Shown here: positions 8,276 through 16,957 of the stretch, piece by piece
Numbering within the stretch: the first letter of the stretch is position 1
How the letters are laid out: each line of letters starts with the position of its first letter
Source of the DNA: a bacterium
Lineage (GTDB): Bacteria > Planctomycetota > Planctomycetia > Planctomycetales > Planctomycetaceae
DNA length: 64,000 nt
Reading direction: 5' to 3'
Assembly (NCBI GenBank): GCA_016125225.1
Contig: WGME01000018.1
Coordinates: 124,001-188,000 of the forward strand
Notes under the pieces: model-generated
Databases searched by the model: none
Told to the model about the DNA's origin: nothing
Seen by the model: the letters and a program-made list of their open reading frames with translations, nothing else
Position numbers and translations under genes: made by a program

Positions 8276-9565
8276 ATGCAGTATTCGACAGCGTTCAACC
8301 GTCGCGACTTTCTGGGAACCACTGCCGTAGCGGGCCTGATGAGTCTGGCGGGTCGCACTGTAGCGGCTCAAGAATCTGGCAATTCTTCGTCACCCACGAA
8401 GCCGTTACGCATTGCGGCGATCAACTCGGTCTACTGGTTGCGGTCGCATGCTTATCACATCTGTGGCCGGATGATGAAAGGCTACACGTGGGACGGCGTG
8501 CATCATCGGCCCGATGTGCAACTCGTGCGGATGTACAACCATCAGCAACCGCCCAACGATATCGGCCCACTCATCTGCCGACAGAATAACGTCGAACTAT
8601 GCGACTCCGTCGCGGCTGCACTCGGCGGACCAAACGGACTGGATGTCGATGCCGTGCTGATCATCATCGAGCACGGAGACTATCCACTCAACGACTACGG
8701 CCAGGTCCTGTATCCGCGCTATGAGATGTTCGAACAGGTGGTCGAAGTCTTCAAGAAGTCGGGCCGCAGCGTGCCGATCTTTGTCGACAAGCATCTGTCC
8801 TACGATCATCAGCTCGCGACGAAGATGGTACAAACTTCGCGCGAGATGAGTTTCGGTCTGATGGCGGGATCATCACTCCCGGTCACCTGGCGGATTCCGG
8901 AAGTCGAAGCCCCGGTGAATGCCCCGTTCACGGAAGGTTTGGTGACCTTCGGCTTCGATCGCGGCACTCCAGAGATTTATCTGTTCCACGCACTCGAATC
9001 GCTGCAGGTTTTCATGGAACGCCGTCGTGGTGGCGAGACCGGCGTGAAACGCGTGCAAACTCTCAGGGGTCCAGCCGTCTGGCAAGCCGCCGAGGAAGGA
9101 CGCTGGTCGTGGTCGCTGTTGGAAGCCGCCTTGAAGAACTGCCAGAGTCTCAATGTCGGATCGGTGCGTGAGAATGTACAAGACCCGTTGGCCGTCCTCG
9201 TCGAATACAACGATGGCACCAAGGGCACGGTCATCAATCTGATCGAACAGACTTCGGAATTCGGATTCGCGGGGACATTGGCCGGTACAACAGACCCGGT
9301 GGCCTGCTGCCTGTATCTGCCCATTCCGCCAGCGGCCAACTTCTTCAACCCGTTGTGTTATCACATCGAACAGTTCTTCCGGTCAGGTCAGCCCGACTAT
9401 CCCATTGAACGGACCTGGCTGACAAGCACGCTCTGCGACTTTGCCATGCGGTCCCTGCATGACAATCAACAGCCGATCTCCGCAGCCGCACTCGACATCC
9501 ATTATCAGGCACCGGCCAGCAGCGGCTTCGCACGCGGATCGTGGACCAATCAACTGCCACGGTAA
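8276..9565 (+). CDS. Tat-exported protein of unknown function, planctomycete type
   Basis: A 429-residue protein. FNRRDFLGTTAVAGLMSLAG at residues 7-26 is a classic twin-arginine signal, so the protein is exported folded. The body begins with an alpha/beta part (PLRIAAINSVYW, VDAVLIIIEHGDYP, VPIFVDKHLSYD) that looks like a Gfo/Idh/MocA-type fold, but the usual GxGxxG nucleotide motif is not seen. No catalytic motif is identified. Start at ATG 8276 is fixed by the Tat signal; it follows the enolase by 47 bases and precedes the dehydratase-like gene by 28. Its location suggests extracytoplasmic handling of whatever the adjacent catabolic genes use, but that is inference. Confidence 0.7.
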   Translation: MQYSTAFNRRDFLGTTAVAGLMSLAGRTVAAQESGNSSSPTKPLRIAAINSVYWLRSHAYHICGRMMKGYTWDGVHHRPDVQLVRMYNHQQPPNDIGPLICRQNNVELCDSVAAALGGPNGLDVDAVLIIIEHGDYPLNDYGQVLYPRYEMFEQVVEVFKKSGRSVPIFVDKHLSYDHQLATKMVQTSREMSFGLMAGSSLPVTWRIPEVEAPVNAPFTEGLVTFGFDRGTPEIYLFHALESLQVFMERRRGGETGVKRVQTLRGPAVWQAAEEGRWSWSLLEAALKNCQSLNVGSVRENVQDPLAVLVEYNDGTKGTVINLIEQTSEFGFAGTLAGTTDPVACCLYLPIPPAANFFNPLCYHIEQFFRSGQPDYPIERTWLTSTLCDFAMRSLHDNQQPISAAALDIHYQAPASSGFARGSWTNQLPR

Positions 9566-9593
9566 AACGACTCCTTCCACCTAAGAGACTTCG

Positions 9594-10601
9594 ATGTCGC
9601 TACACATTCCCACCATCGCTGATGTCCATGCAGCGGTGCCGCTGATCCGCCCGCACTTTTCGCCCGCTCCGCTGATCCGGTCGTATGCCCTGGAACAAGC
9701 CCTGAAGCTACCGCCTCACCGACAGGTCTGGATCAAAGATTACGGCTGGACACCATCGGGATCGTTCAAGCTCATGGGGGCTTTGAACTGGATGGCCCAT
9801 CATGCGGAGGAGGTGGGCACTCGGCCGGTCGCAGCCCACTCCTCAGGCAATTTCGCGTCGGGGATTTCCTATGCCGGCATGCGGTTCGGCAAACGGGTCA
9901 TCGTGGTCATGCCCGATACCGCTCCGCAGATCAAATTCGAACGCACAAAGTCATTCGGCGCGGAAGTTCGCACCTATAACATTGCCCGCGATCACGAAAC
10001 CGGCGAACGCGACAAGCTGACCCGCGAGATTGCCGAAGTCGAAAACGCGGTGCAGGCTTCGCCGTACGATGATCCCTACGTCATCGCGGGCAACGGTGTC
10101 GGTGGGTTGGAAATCATCGAAGATCTGCAACGCATGGGGCGGAGCGTCTCGCACTTTCTGTGTCCGGTCAGCGGCGGTGGATTGATGGCCGGCCATGCCC
10201 TCGCCATTGCGGATGGATTTCCAACGGCCGAGATTATTGGCGTCGAACCCGCCGAGGCCGATGACTTCCGGCAATCCCTCGCCGCCGGTCATCGCGTGCG
10301 ACTCGATCGGCCGAGCAGCATTTGCGATGGCCTGCTGTCCTACGATGTCGGACAACACAACTGGCCGATTCTGAAGCAACTGGTACGAAAATCGCTGGCT
10401 ATCTCTGATACGACGATTCGGCAAGCGATGCGTTGGCTGTACGATCAGCACGGGCTCCGCGCCGAACCCTCGGGGACCATCACCATCGCGGCCGCACTCA
10501 GCCATGCGGCGGAATTGAGTGAGGGTAATGGGGACATTGTCCTTGTCCTCAGCGGTCGCAATGTCGACGAAGAGGCCTTCCGTCGATGGATCACACTTTG
10601 A
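9594..10601 (+). CDS. PLP-dependent threonine/serine dehydratase-like enzyme
   Basis: A 335-residue fold-type II PLP enzyme. SGSFKLMGA contains the Schiff-base Lys59, HSSGNFASG is the Asn-containing substrate loop, and SGGGLMAG is the phosphate-binding glycine loop; all are in the order seen in threonine dehydratase and serine racemase. There is no C-terminal ACT regulatory domain, so the enzyme is of the catabolic or short type. Family members deaminate threonine or serine, or act on hydroxyaspartate and related amino acids; the exact substrate cannot be told. It starts 28 bases after the Tat protein gene and ends 10 bases before the amidohydrolase gene, indicating one transcript. Confidence 0.85.
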   Translation: MSLHIPTIADVHAAVPLIRPHFSPAPLIRSYALEQALKLPPHRQVWIKDYGWTPSGSFKLMGALNWMAHHAEEVGTRPVAAHSSGNFASGISYAGMRFGKRVIVVMPDTAPQIKFERTKSFGAEVRTYNIARDHETGERDKLTREIAEVENAVQASPYDDPYVIAGNGVGGLEIIEDLQRMGRSVSHFLCPVSGGGLMAGHALAIADGFPTAEIIGVEPAEADDFRQSLAAGHRVRLDRPSSICDGLLSYDVGQHNWPILKQLVRKSLAISDTTIRQAMRWLYDQHGLRAEPSGTITIAAALSHAAELSEGNGDIVLVLSGRNVDEEAFRRWITL

Positions 10602-10611
10602 AAGCGCTCCC

Positions 10612-11451
10612 ATGGGTATCGACGCTCACCAGCATTTCTGGATTTATTCCCCGGAAGAGTACCCGTGGATCGGGCCGAACATGGTGCCACTCCGGCGGGA
10701 TTTCCAGCCGGAAGATCTCGGAACCTTGCTCGCGGCCGCTGGTTTGAACCATTCCGTGGCGGTGCAGGCGCGGCAGTCGCTGGACGAAACCCGGTGGTTA
10801 TTGGAACTCGCGGCAGGTCATCCCGTCATTCATGGCGTGGTCGGCTGGGTTGATCTGCGATCGCCCGAGGTGGATGCCCAACTGGCAGAATTCGCGGACC
10901 ATCCTAAGTTCGTGGGTGTCAGACATGTGGTGCAGGACGAACCCGATGATCGCTTCCTGCTACAGCCGGATTTCATCCGCGGGCTGAAGTTGTTGCCGAA
11001 GTATGGTCTGACATACGACCTGCTCGTTTATCCGAAACAGTTGTCTGCAGCCGTCGAATTAGCGCAGTTGCTCCCCGAGCAACCCTTTGTGCTCGACCAC
11101 ATCGCGAAACCGATCATTCGGGAGGGAACATTTCAGCCCTGGGCCAACCAGATCCGCGAACTGGCCCAATGCCCGAATGTTCATTGCAAGGTTTCCGGCA
11201 TGGTGACCGAAGCCGATTGGGAAAACTGGAAAGATGCCGACTTTATTCCCTATCTCAACTGCGTCTTTGAAGCCTTCGGTGAAGACCGGCTGATGTACGG
11301 CTCCGACTGGCCCGTCTGCCTTGCCGCCGCAGAGTATGCCCAAGTGGTCAAACTGCTACGAGATTACGTCCGCATCCGTTGCCCAGAAGCGGAAGAGAGA
11401 ATCTTCGGAGGCAATGCGGAAGAGTTTTACACGCGACGTCTGCCTGTCTGA
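10612..11451 (+). CDS. Amidohydrolase-2 family hydrolase, lactonase-like
   Basis: A 279-residue TIM-barrel metal hydrolase of the COG3618 group (L-fuconolactone and L-rhamnonolactone hydrolases and relatives). The N-terminal MGIDAHQHFWIY carries the HxH metal ligands, FVLDHIAKP and CKVSGMVTEADW are mid-barrel blocks of this group, and YGSDWPV gives the C-terminal metal Asp. Start ATG 10612 directly precedes the metal motif and lies 10 bases after the dehydratase stop. It is the last gene of the plus-strand group. A sugar-acid lactone substrate is probable from the family; the neighbouring enzymes do not fix which one. Confidence 0.85.
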   Translation: MGIDAHQHFWIYSPEEYPWIGPNMVPLRRDFQPEDLGTLLAAAGLNHSVAVQARQSLDETRWLLELAAGHPVIHGVVGWVDLRSPEVDAQLAEFADHPKFVGVRHVVQDEPDDRFLLQPDFIRGLKLLPKYGLTYDLLVYPKQLSAAVELAQLLPEQPFVLDHIAKPIIREGTFQPWANQIRELAQCPNVHCKVSGMVTEADWENWKDADFIPYLNCVFEAFGEDRLMYGSDWPVCLAAAEYAQVVKLLRDYVRIRCPEAEERIFGGNAEEFYTRRLPV

Positions 11452-11476
11452 CATCGCGTGCACTCTCCATTCAAAC

Positions 11477-12421
11477 CTACTTCGTCCATTCGACGAACTT
11501 GGCATAAGCATCGGCGACCTGGCCTTTGACGGCATCACCCTGGTGGGCGAACAGGCCGTACTTCACGTGCAGCTTTTCGCCGGGTTGCAAGGTGATCGGG
11601 GCGGCTTCGGATTCGCCTTTGGAATACACCTTCTCGCCGAACGGACTGATCGCGAAGAGGCCATAGCCACGGACGTGGTAACGCGACTTCCGGAAGTTGT
11701 CGGGGTGATCGAACAAGGCCACGCCGACGGGCTTACCATCCACCAGGCCTGAGTAATCAACCCATTCCGAGGTCTTGCCCCAGCAGTTGGCCTCACCGGT
11801 TTCTCCGGCGGCATTCACGATGCTGCCACCATTCTTTTCATTCATCGTCGGGGCCACACGAATGGCGAGGAAGCCTTCCTTCGTGTCTTCGAAGGTCACG
11901 GCCTCTTTCGCCGGAGTCAAGGTGATGTCGTACACCAGCAGCCGATTGGGATAAGCGGTGATCGTGGTCATTTCATTCACGACGGGAGCCCCTTCGTCTC
12001 CCTGCCAGACATTGTGGATCACCAGTTTCTGCGACCCATTGTCACCGGGCTGCACTTCCACATTGACCGTTTCGATCCGCTCTTTCATCGGCCCGGGATC
12101 GACGGCATCCTGCTGCTGGTACTTGGCACCCCAGAAGTTGTTGCCATTAACGTGTTCGACCCCGACCCAAACCCCCTTGTGATGCTTATGGTCGAACGGG
12201 GCGAGTGCGGTGACGACATGCCCACCTGGTGCACGCAGGGGTTCGACATAGGGTTTCGCCAATGCCGGACTGTGGTTGTACACCAGCAACGGTTCGCCAC
12301 CCGTACGCAGGCCCACAATGCCCGGGCCTTGTATGGCGGTCACGACCGGGTCTTCCGCCAATGCACATGCGGAATTGATCACCACGAGAGAGAGACATAA
12401 CAGAGTGCTGCAACGGGTCAC
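11477..12421 (-). CDS. Exported PmoA-like (DUF6807) protein
   Basis: A 314-residue secreted protein of the family Pfam calls methane oxygenase PmoA, now usually DUF6807; the name is historical and no methane oxidation is implied. The diagnostic region is FDHKHHKGVWVGVEHV (about residues 75-90) followed by NNFWG. I use GTG 12421, preceded by GAAGGA at eight bases, because it places a normal signal peptide (TLLCLSLVVINSACALAED) at the N-terminus; the longer frame from 12517 adds unlike sequence. Such proteins are common in planctomycete and Bacteroidetes carbohydrate-related loci. It converges with the amidohydrolase gene 25 bases away. Confidence 0.8.
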   Translation of the reverse strand: MTRCSTLLCLSLVVINSACALAEDPVVTAIQGPGIVGLRTGGEPLLVYNHSPALAKPYVEPLRAPGGHVVTALAPFDHKHHKGVWVGVEHVNGNNFWGAKYQQQDAVDPGPMKERIETVNVEVQPGDNGSQKLVIHNVWQGDEGAPVVNEMTTITAYPNRLLVYDITLTPAKEAVTFEDTKEGFLAIRVAPTMNEKNGGSIVNAAGETGEANCWGKTSEWVDYSGLVDGKPVGVALFDHPDNFRKSRYHVRGYGLFAISPFGEKVYSKGESEAAPITLQPGEKLHVKYGLFAHQGDAVKGQVADAYAKFVEWTK

Positions 12422-12620
12422 GATGATGGTCCTTCGTTGGGATGCCCGGAATACGCGAGTTCCGCCTATCGTGGCAGCGCTGGGAACCGAGTTCAACTCA
12501 TGGCAGCCCATCGCCATGGGGAATCGCAGGGTGCATTCTTGCCGCAGTGCGCGCCACTCGCTACAACCACGATGAAGAACCCACAGGAAGTCTTCGAATC
12601 GGCACCGAGTAGACAGACCT

Positions 12621-13313
12621 ATGCGCGCCTATCGACACCAATTGCAGCAGAACCGCAAACGTCGGGATAAACCGTCTCCCTTTCGTGCACTCAATCCCTA
12701 TCCCGCACCCGGTTGGGGCAGCCTGCCGAGTGCCCCGGTGGAAGGCTGGGAGATCGTCTTGTCTGGAGAACTCTCAGACAAGCAGGGTGAACTGCACTCA
12801 CAACTGGTTGAGCTGCCGCGGAATTCGCGTGGCACCATTTTTTTTGATTCCTGTGGCGGCAGCGCTTTTATTGGTCTCGCACTCACGGCGCTCATACGCT
12901 TGCGTGGTCTGCAGGCGATCGGGGTTGTCGCCGGAGAATGCAGTTCCGCCGCGCTCATGCCGTTTGCGGCCTGCGTGGAACGCTATGTCACGCCGCATTC
13001 CACCCTGCTGTTTCACATGATGCGGTGGCAGAGCGAAGAGCAGGTGCGGTTGGATGAAGCGGTGGAATGGGCTCGCCATTTCCGCGTGTTGGAAGCCGAC
13101 CAGGACCAGTTGCTTGCCCGGTTGTTCAATTGCGATCCCGAAATTCTTGCCAGATGGAATCGACCGGGCCGCTTTGTCTCCGGCACGGAAGTGGTCGAAG
13201 CCGGGCTGGCACAGATGGTCGACCTCTTTTCGGGCGACGTCTGGAAGCAGATCTCATTGCAGAAATCGACACGGCTGTCAGCCCACGCTCAAACCAACGG
13301 TCATGCTCATTGA
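12621..13313 (+). CDS. ClpP/crotonase-fold serine peptidase-like protein
   Basis: A 230-residue protein of the ClpP-like superfamily. GTIFFDSCGGSAFIGLAL corresponds to the ClpP oxyanion/Gly-rich strand, GECSSAALM contains the probable nucleophile Ser109, and STLLFHMM the probable His132. The family also contains SppA and NfeD-type peptidases. It differs from housekeeping ClpP in the nucleophile block (ECSSA rather than QAASM), so it is probably a lineage-specific paralogue, not the partner of ClpX. Its stop codon overlaps the truD start by one base (TGATG), implying translational coupling. Confidence 0.75.
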   Translation: MRAYRHQLQQNRKRRDKPSPFRALNPYPAPGWGSLPSAPVEGWEIVLSGELSDKQGELHSQLVELPRNSRGTIFFDSCGGSAFIGLALTALIRLRGLQAIGVVAGECSSAALMPFAACVERYVTPHSTLLFHMMRWQSEEQVRLDEAVEWARHFRVLEADQDQLLARLFNCDPEILARWNRPGRFVSGTEVVEAGLAQMVDLFSGDVWKQISLQKSTRLSAHAQTNGHAH

Positions 13314-14518
13314 TGTCGCTCAAACTCAAATCGCGTCCGGAAGATTTCGAAGTCGAAGAACAAACCGGGTTCGTCATTTCCGACGGACCATTCGCGGTCT
13401 ATCTGCTGACCAAGCGTTCTCTGGGAACACCGGAAGCCATCACGGCGATTCAGCAGCGGTGGAATCTCTCGCGGCAATACATCAGCTATGGCGGGTTGAA
13501 GGATAAACATGCCGTCACCCGGCAATGGGTGACAATCCGCAAAGGCCCGAAGCGGAATCTGGAACAAGACAATCTGTCGCTGATCTATCAGGGTCAGTCC
13601 GCACAACCGTTCACACCGCACGATATCACCGCCAATCGATTCAGCCTCGTTCTGCGGAATCTCAATCCGGCGGACATGCCCGAATTGCTGGCCCGGTCCG
13701 AGTTGATCGCCCGCGATGGCCTGCCGAACTATTTTGATGATCAGCGATTTGGCTCATTGGGTCTTTCGGGCGAGTTCATCGCGAAACCGTGGTGCTTAGG
13801 GGATTACGAGCGGACGCTGTATCTCGCCATCGCCGAGCCCAATCCGCACGATCGCCCGCAGGATCGGGAAGAGAAGCAGATCGTTCGCAGCCTGTGGGGA
13901 CAATGGCTGGCATGTAAGGCCACCCTTCCCAAGTCATCACGCCGCAGCATCATCACTTATCTGTGCGATCATCCCACCGATTTCCGTCGTGCCGTGGCTT
14001 TGGTGCGGCAGGATCTGCGGAGCCTGTATCTCGCCGCGTTCCAAAGCCACCTCTGGAATCAAATTCTGGCGGAAACGATTCGGGAAGGCGTGGCCACCGA
14101 ACGGCAATACCGCTTGCGGCTGGAAAGTGGTCTGGCAACGTTCTTCAGAGAGCTCACCGATGAGGAGCGTGGCAGTCTCACCAGCTTGTCACTTCCGTTG
14201 CCCTCAGCCCGATTGCATTTTGATGAAGGCGACCCGTTGATTGCCCGCTATGAGCGGGTTGCCGAGCAGGAAGGACTGGCATTACGCGAGATGCGTGTGA
14301 AGTTTCCGCGCGACAGTTTCTTCTCGAAAGGAGAGCGGCAAGCTGTTGTGTTGCCCACCGGTCTGCAAGCCATCTCGCAGACCGACGAAATCAATACCGG
14401 GCGTGCGGCGATTCGACTGCTATTCACACTACCGCGCGGCTCCTATGCCACCATCCTGGTGAAGCGTCTCACAGCTGAACCGGCAGACCCGCCTGCGTTG
14501 CGGATCGACGGCATGTAG
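13313..14518 (+). CDS. truD: tRNA pseudouridine(13) synthase TruD
   Basis: A 401-residue protein that should isomerise uridine 13 of certain tRNAs to pseudouridine. YGGLKDKHAVTRQ is the TruD motif containing the catalytic Asp, NYFDDQRFGS is the second hallmark block, and LYLAAFQSHLWNQIL matches the C-terminal core motif. Length is in the normal range. Start ATG 13313 overlaps the stop of the ClpP-like gene; the frame continues upstream without homology. Functional linkage to the peptidase-like protein is not known and may be only transcriptional. Confidence 0.9.
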   Translation: MSLKLKSRPEDFEVEEQTGFVISDGPFAVYLLTKRSLGTPEAITAIQQRWNLSRQYISYGGLKDKHAVTRQWVTIRKGPKRNLEQDNLSLIYQGQSAQPFTPHDITANRFSLVLRNLNPADMPELLARSELIARDGLPNYFDDQRFGSLGLSGEFIAKPWCLGDYERTLYLAIAEPNPHDRPQDREEKQIVRSLWGQWLACKATLPKSSRRSIITYLCDHPTDFRRAVALVRQDLRSLYLAAFQSHLWNQILAETIREGVATERQYRLRLESGLATFFRELTDEERGSLTSLSLPLPSARLHFDEGDPLIARYERVAEQEGLALREMRVKFPRDSFFSKGERQAVVLPTGLQAISQTDEINTGRAAIRLLFTLPRGSYATILVKRLTAEPADPPALRIDGM

Positions 14519-14596
14519 ACCACTGTAAGTCATTCATGAGACGAAACGCGTTCTCAAATTCAGGAAAGCTGGCCAGTCAGGCACAAGGAAATTGTC

Positions 14597-15418
14597 ATGA
14601 AGTTCGCCATCTGTCAGGAAATGTTCGTCGACTGGGACTGGGAACGCCAATGCCGCTTCATTGCAGAGACTGGCTATACCGGAATCGAACTCGCGCCATT
14701 CACCTTGGCATCGCGTATTGAGGAAGTTCCCGCGGCTCGTCGGCAGGAATTGCGGAAGATCGCAGCCGATTACGGTCTCGAAATCTGTGGTCTGCACTGG
14801 TTGCTCGCCAAGACAGAAGGTTTACACCTCACCACGCCCGACACAGCCATTCGACAACGCACCGCAGACTATCTGAATGCGCTCGGTCAGGCCTGTGGTG
14901 ACTTCGGTGGCACAGTGATGGTCTTCGGTTCGCCCTTGCAACGAAACCTGCAACCTGGTGTCTCTCGCGCAGAGGCGTATGCGAATGCAGCCGAGGTCTT
15001 TCGCGCGATCATGCCCGTGCTCTCTGACAATGGAGTGACGCTGTGCATGGAGCCGCTGACGCCGAAGGAGACCGATTTCTGTAATTCGTGCGCCGATGCG
15101 GCAGAATTAATCGCCCTGGTCGATCACCCCAACTTTCAGCTCCATCAGGATGTCAAAGCGATGCTTCCGGAAGCGAAGACGATCCCCGAGTTGATCGTCG
15201 AGTATGCTTCCGTGACACGTCACTTCCATGTCAATGACAGCAACTTGCTTGGTCCGGGAATGGGTGAGACCGACTATCATCCGATCTTCGCAGCATTGCA
15301 AAAAACTGCATATTCCGGCTGGATTTCAGTCGAAGTGTTCGATTACACGCCCGGTGCAGAGCACATCGCACAAGAGAGCTTGCGCTACATGCGCGAGGTT
15401 TTGAACGATCTCGCATGA
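14597..15418 (+). CDS. Sugar phosphate isomerase/epimerase (AP endonuclease 2 fold)
   Basis: A 273-residue cytoplasmic TIM barrel of the xylose-isomerase-like family. It begins MKFAICQEMFVDWDWERQC and shows the metal-ligand pattern of the family: CMEPLTP (Glu), FQLHQDVKAM (Asp), RHFHVNDSN (His) and SVEVFDY (Glu). Members interconvert ketoses, inosose or hydroxypyruvate, so the substrate is open. It sits 78 bases after truD with AAGGAAATTGTC before the ATG, and may be read through from truD or have its own promoter. Confidence 0.85.
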   Translation: MKFAICQEMFVDWDWERQCRFIAETGYTGIELAPFTLASRIEEVPAARRQELRKIAADYGLEICGLHWLLAKTEGLHLTTPDTAIRQRTADYLNALGQACGDFGGTVMVFGSPLQRNLQPGVSRAEAYANAAEVFRAIMPVLSDNGVTLCMEPLTPKETDFCNSCADAAELIALVDHPNFQLHQDVKAMLPEAKTIPELIVEYASVTRHFHVNDSNLLGPGMGETDYHPIFAALQKTAYSGWISVEVFDYTPGAEHIAQESLRYMREVLNDLA

Positions 15419-15834
15419 GTCACTTGTCAGCAGATGCGATGCATCGATCAAGAGATGGTGCGCGTTGCGATGCCAACGATATCTCGCTCGCTGATGATGA
15501 CGTGAAGCAGCAGATGTCTCTGAGGTCGTGTTAGAAATTCGTGCAAAATCTGCGCGCGAACACGCATAAAAGACTTGAAGTAATTCAAGAAATGCTTAGC
15601 ATTAGCCGCCAGTTCTCTGATAGTTCGTTATGTCATTGCATTGTCAAGCGAAGGAATTGGATTGCTGCCGCAATCTGAGACCAAGCGAAACGATGTCGAA
15701 GAACTGTCAGCGACTTGCCACGGTTGGCAGGTCGGAATGGATTCGGTGGAAGTGACGCGTCGATTCGGTCTGCATTACCCGGTCAGCCAGCAGCCGCGAC
15801 GGTCACCCAAGTCTCTCTGGAAGGAGGCAAAGAA
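15419..15834. other. Intergenic region upstream of the histone-like gene
   Basis: 416 bases without a supported gene. It contains the perfect inverted repeat CTTGAA-GTAA-TTCAAG at 15574-15589, which overlaps a weak promoter-like pair (TTGAAG, 16-base spacer, TAGCAT). Open frames here that run into the Lys-rich gene have no protein-like start. Confidence 0.5.
15574..15589. promoter_or_regulatory. Perfect palindrome, possible operator/promoter element
   Basis: Six-base arms CTTGAA/TTCAAG around GTAA, about 245 bases upstream of the histone-like start. The left arm can be read as a -35 (TTGAAG) with TAGCAT 16 bases on. Pattern only; no homologous site is known to me. Confidence 0.25.
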
Positions 15835-16011
15835 GTGGCCAAGAAGAAAGCAGCGAAGAAGGCGGTCAAGAAGGTGGCAAAGAAGGCCGTGAAGAAGGCC
15901 GCCGCTAAGAAGGTCGTGAAGAAGGCCGCCGCCAAGAAGGCCGTGAAGAAGACTGCCAAGAAGAAGGCTGCGAAGAAGAAGGCAGCAGCTCCGGCTGCAC
16001 CGATGCCGTAA
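15835..16011 (+). CDS. Histone H1-like Lys/Ala-rich DNA-binding protein
   Basis: A 58-residue protein made almost wholly of AKKAVKK and AAAKKAVKK units ending APAAPMP, like the C-terminal tail of histone H1 and bacterial H1-like (HctB/AlgP-type) proteins. Such tails bind DNA non-specifically by charge, so a nucleoid role is expected. The start is GTG 15835, supported by a strong GGAAGGAGG seven bases upstream; the longer frame from 15715 is less likely because its extra residues look non-coding. Codons are almost only AAG for Lys. Two hairpins follow, the second a textbook terminator, which fits a strongly expressed short transcript. Confidence 0.8.
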   Translation: MAKKKAAKKAVKKVAKKAVKKAAAKKVVKKAAAKKAVKKTAKKKAAKKKAAAPAAPMP

Positions 16012-16025
16012 TGTCGCCGATCGCC

Positions 16026-16055
16026 AGAAACTCGCCGTAAATCGTGCGAGTTTCT
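16026..16055. other. First hairpin after the histone-like gene
   Basis: Nine-base arms AGAAACTCG and CGAGTTTCT with a 12-base loop, followed by a pyrimidine run. It lies 15 bases past the stop and precedes the strong terminator, so it may protect the mRNA 3' end or act as a first weak terminator. Confidence 0.5.
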
Positions 16056-16073
16056 CTCTCCGATCAATCCCCT

Positions 16074-16113
16074 TAGAGGTGATCGAAGTTCCTTCGATCA
16101 CCTCTATTTTTTT
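16074..16113 (+). terminator. Strong rho-independent terminator
   Basis: A perfect 15-pair stem (TAGAGGTGATCGAAG with CTTCGATCACCTCTA, loop TTC) followed by seven T. Confidence 0.95.
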
Positions 16114-16195
16114 GCGCCGAGACAACCGGCGGCCCTGATCCCCGTCGGTTCGTAATAACTGTTGATATGCCTCGCAAGCGATTCAACTCGTGGTT

Positions 16196-16957
16196 CTATT
16201 CCGCAGTCGAGTCACCATAAGACTCGTCGTCTGCGAGATAAGGCCCGGCTTGCCCTTGCAGATGGCACCAGGCATTTTCAGCGGCTCGCTGTTCGGCTTC
16301 TTTCTTGTTCGGTCCCCAGGCTGCCGGAAAGATCTCGGCCCCCACGGTCGCCGCGACCTTGAAGCACTTGGAGTGATCTGGCCCTTTCTCATCCAGTAGT
16401 GTGTAGCTGGGAGTCGCACCGTAGTTCTTCTGGACGAGTTGCTGCAGCAGACTTTTGAAGTTCTTGCCGTGGGTGGTCAGCAACACGCGATCAATCTCGG
16501 GCTCGATCCATCGGGTCACGAACGTGCGGGCTGCTTCCCAGCCGCCGTCGAGATACACACCCGCCACCAACGATTCAAAGACGGCAGCAATGACCGAACT
16601 TGGTACCTGATCGATAATGCTGAGACCTTTACCCAGCATAAGAAAGCGATGCAGCCCCGCCTGTTCGCTGATACGGGCACATGTCGACCGGCTGACCACC
16701 ACCGATTTGATCCGCGTCAGTTCGCCTTCAGTTTCTCCCGGAAAGCGGTGATAGAGCAGCTCGCAGGTAACGGCCCCTAAGATCGCATCGCCCAAAAATT
16801 CCATGCGTTCGTTGGAGTCGAGACGCGTCCGGGCAATTGACGCATGGGTCAAAGAGCGGACCAGCAGTTCGCGATCCTGAAAGAAATAGCCCATGACCTG
16901 TTCGCACGCCGACAGCCGCTCATTCAGCACCAAGCTGTCAGAGGTCACGTCGGTCAT
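16196..16957 (-). CDS. rnc: Ribonuclease III
   Basis: A 253-residue double-strand-specific endoribonuclease for rRNA and mRNA processing. [13 protein letters not shown] is the RNase III signature with the catalytic acidic residues, and [19 protein letters not shown] carries the second acidic pair. The C-terminal double-stranded RNA-binding domain runs from about residue 165 ([11 protein letters not shown]... [16 protein letters not shown]). I choose ATG 16957 because AAAGGTG lies eight bases upstream; an in-frame ATG at 16993 has no such site. The gene is alone on this strand and converges with the histone-like transcript. Confidence 0.95.
   Translation of the reverse strand: MTDVTSDSLVLNERLSACEQVMGYFFQDRELLVRSLTHASIARTRLDSNERMEFLGDAILGAVTCELLYHRFPGETEGELTRIKSVVVSRSTCARISEQAGLHRFLMLGKGLSIIDQVPSSVIAAVFESLVAGVYLDGGWEAARTFVTRWIEPEIDRVLLTTHGKNFKSLLQQLVQKNYGATPSYTLLDEKGPDHSKCFKVAATVGAEIFPAAWGPNKKEAEQRAAENAWCHLQGQAGPYLADDESYGDSTAE

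Noticed and set aside
15838-15990. AAGAAG-type tandem repeat as a non-coding satellite
   Set aside because: Explained by Lys/Ala codons of the histone-like gene, which has a strong ribosome site and terminator.
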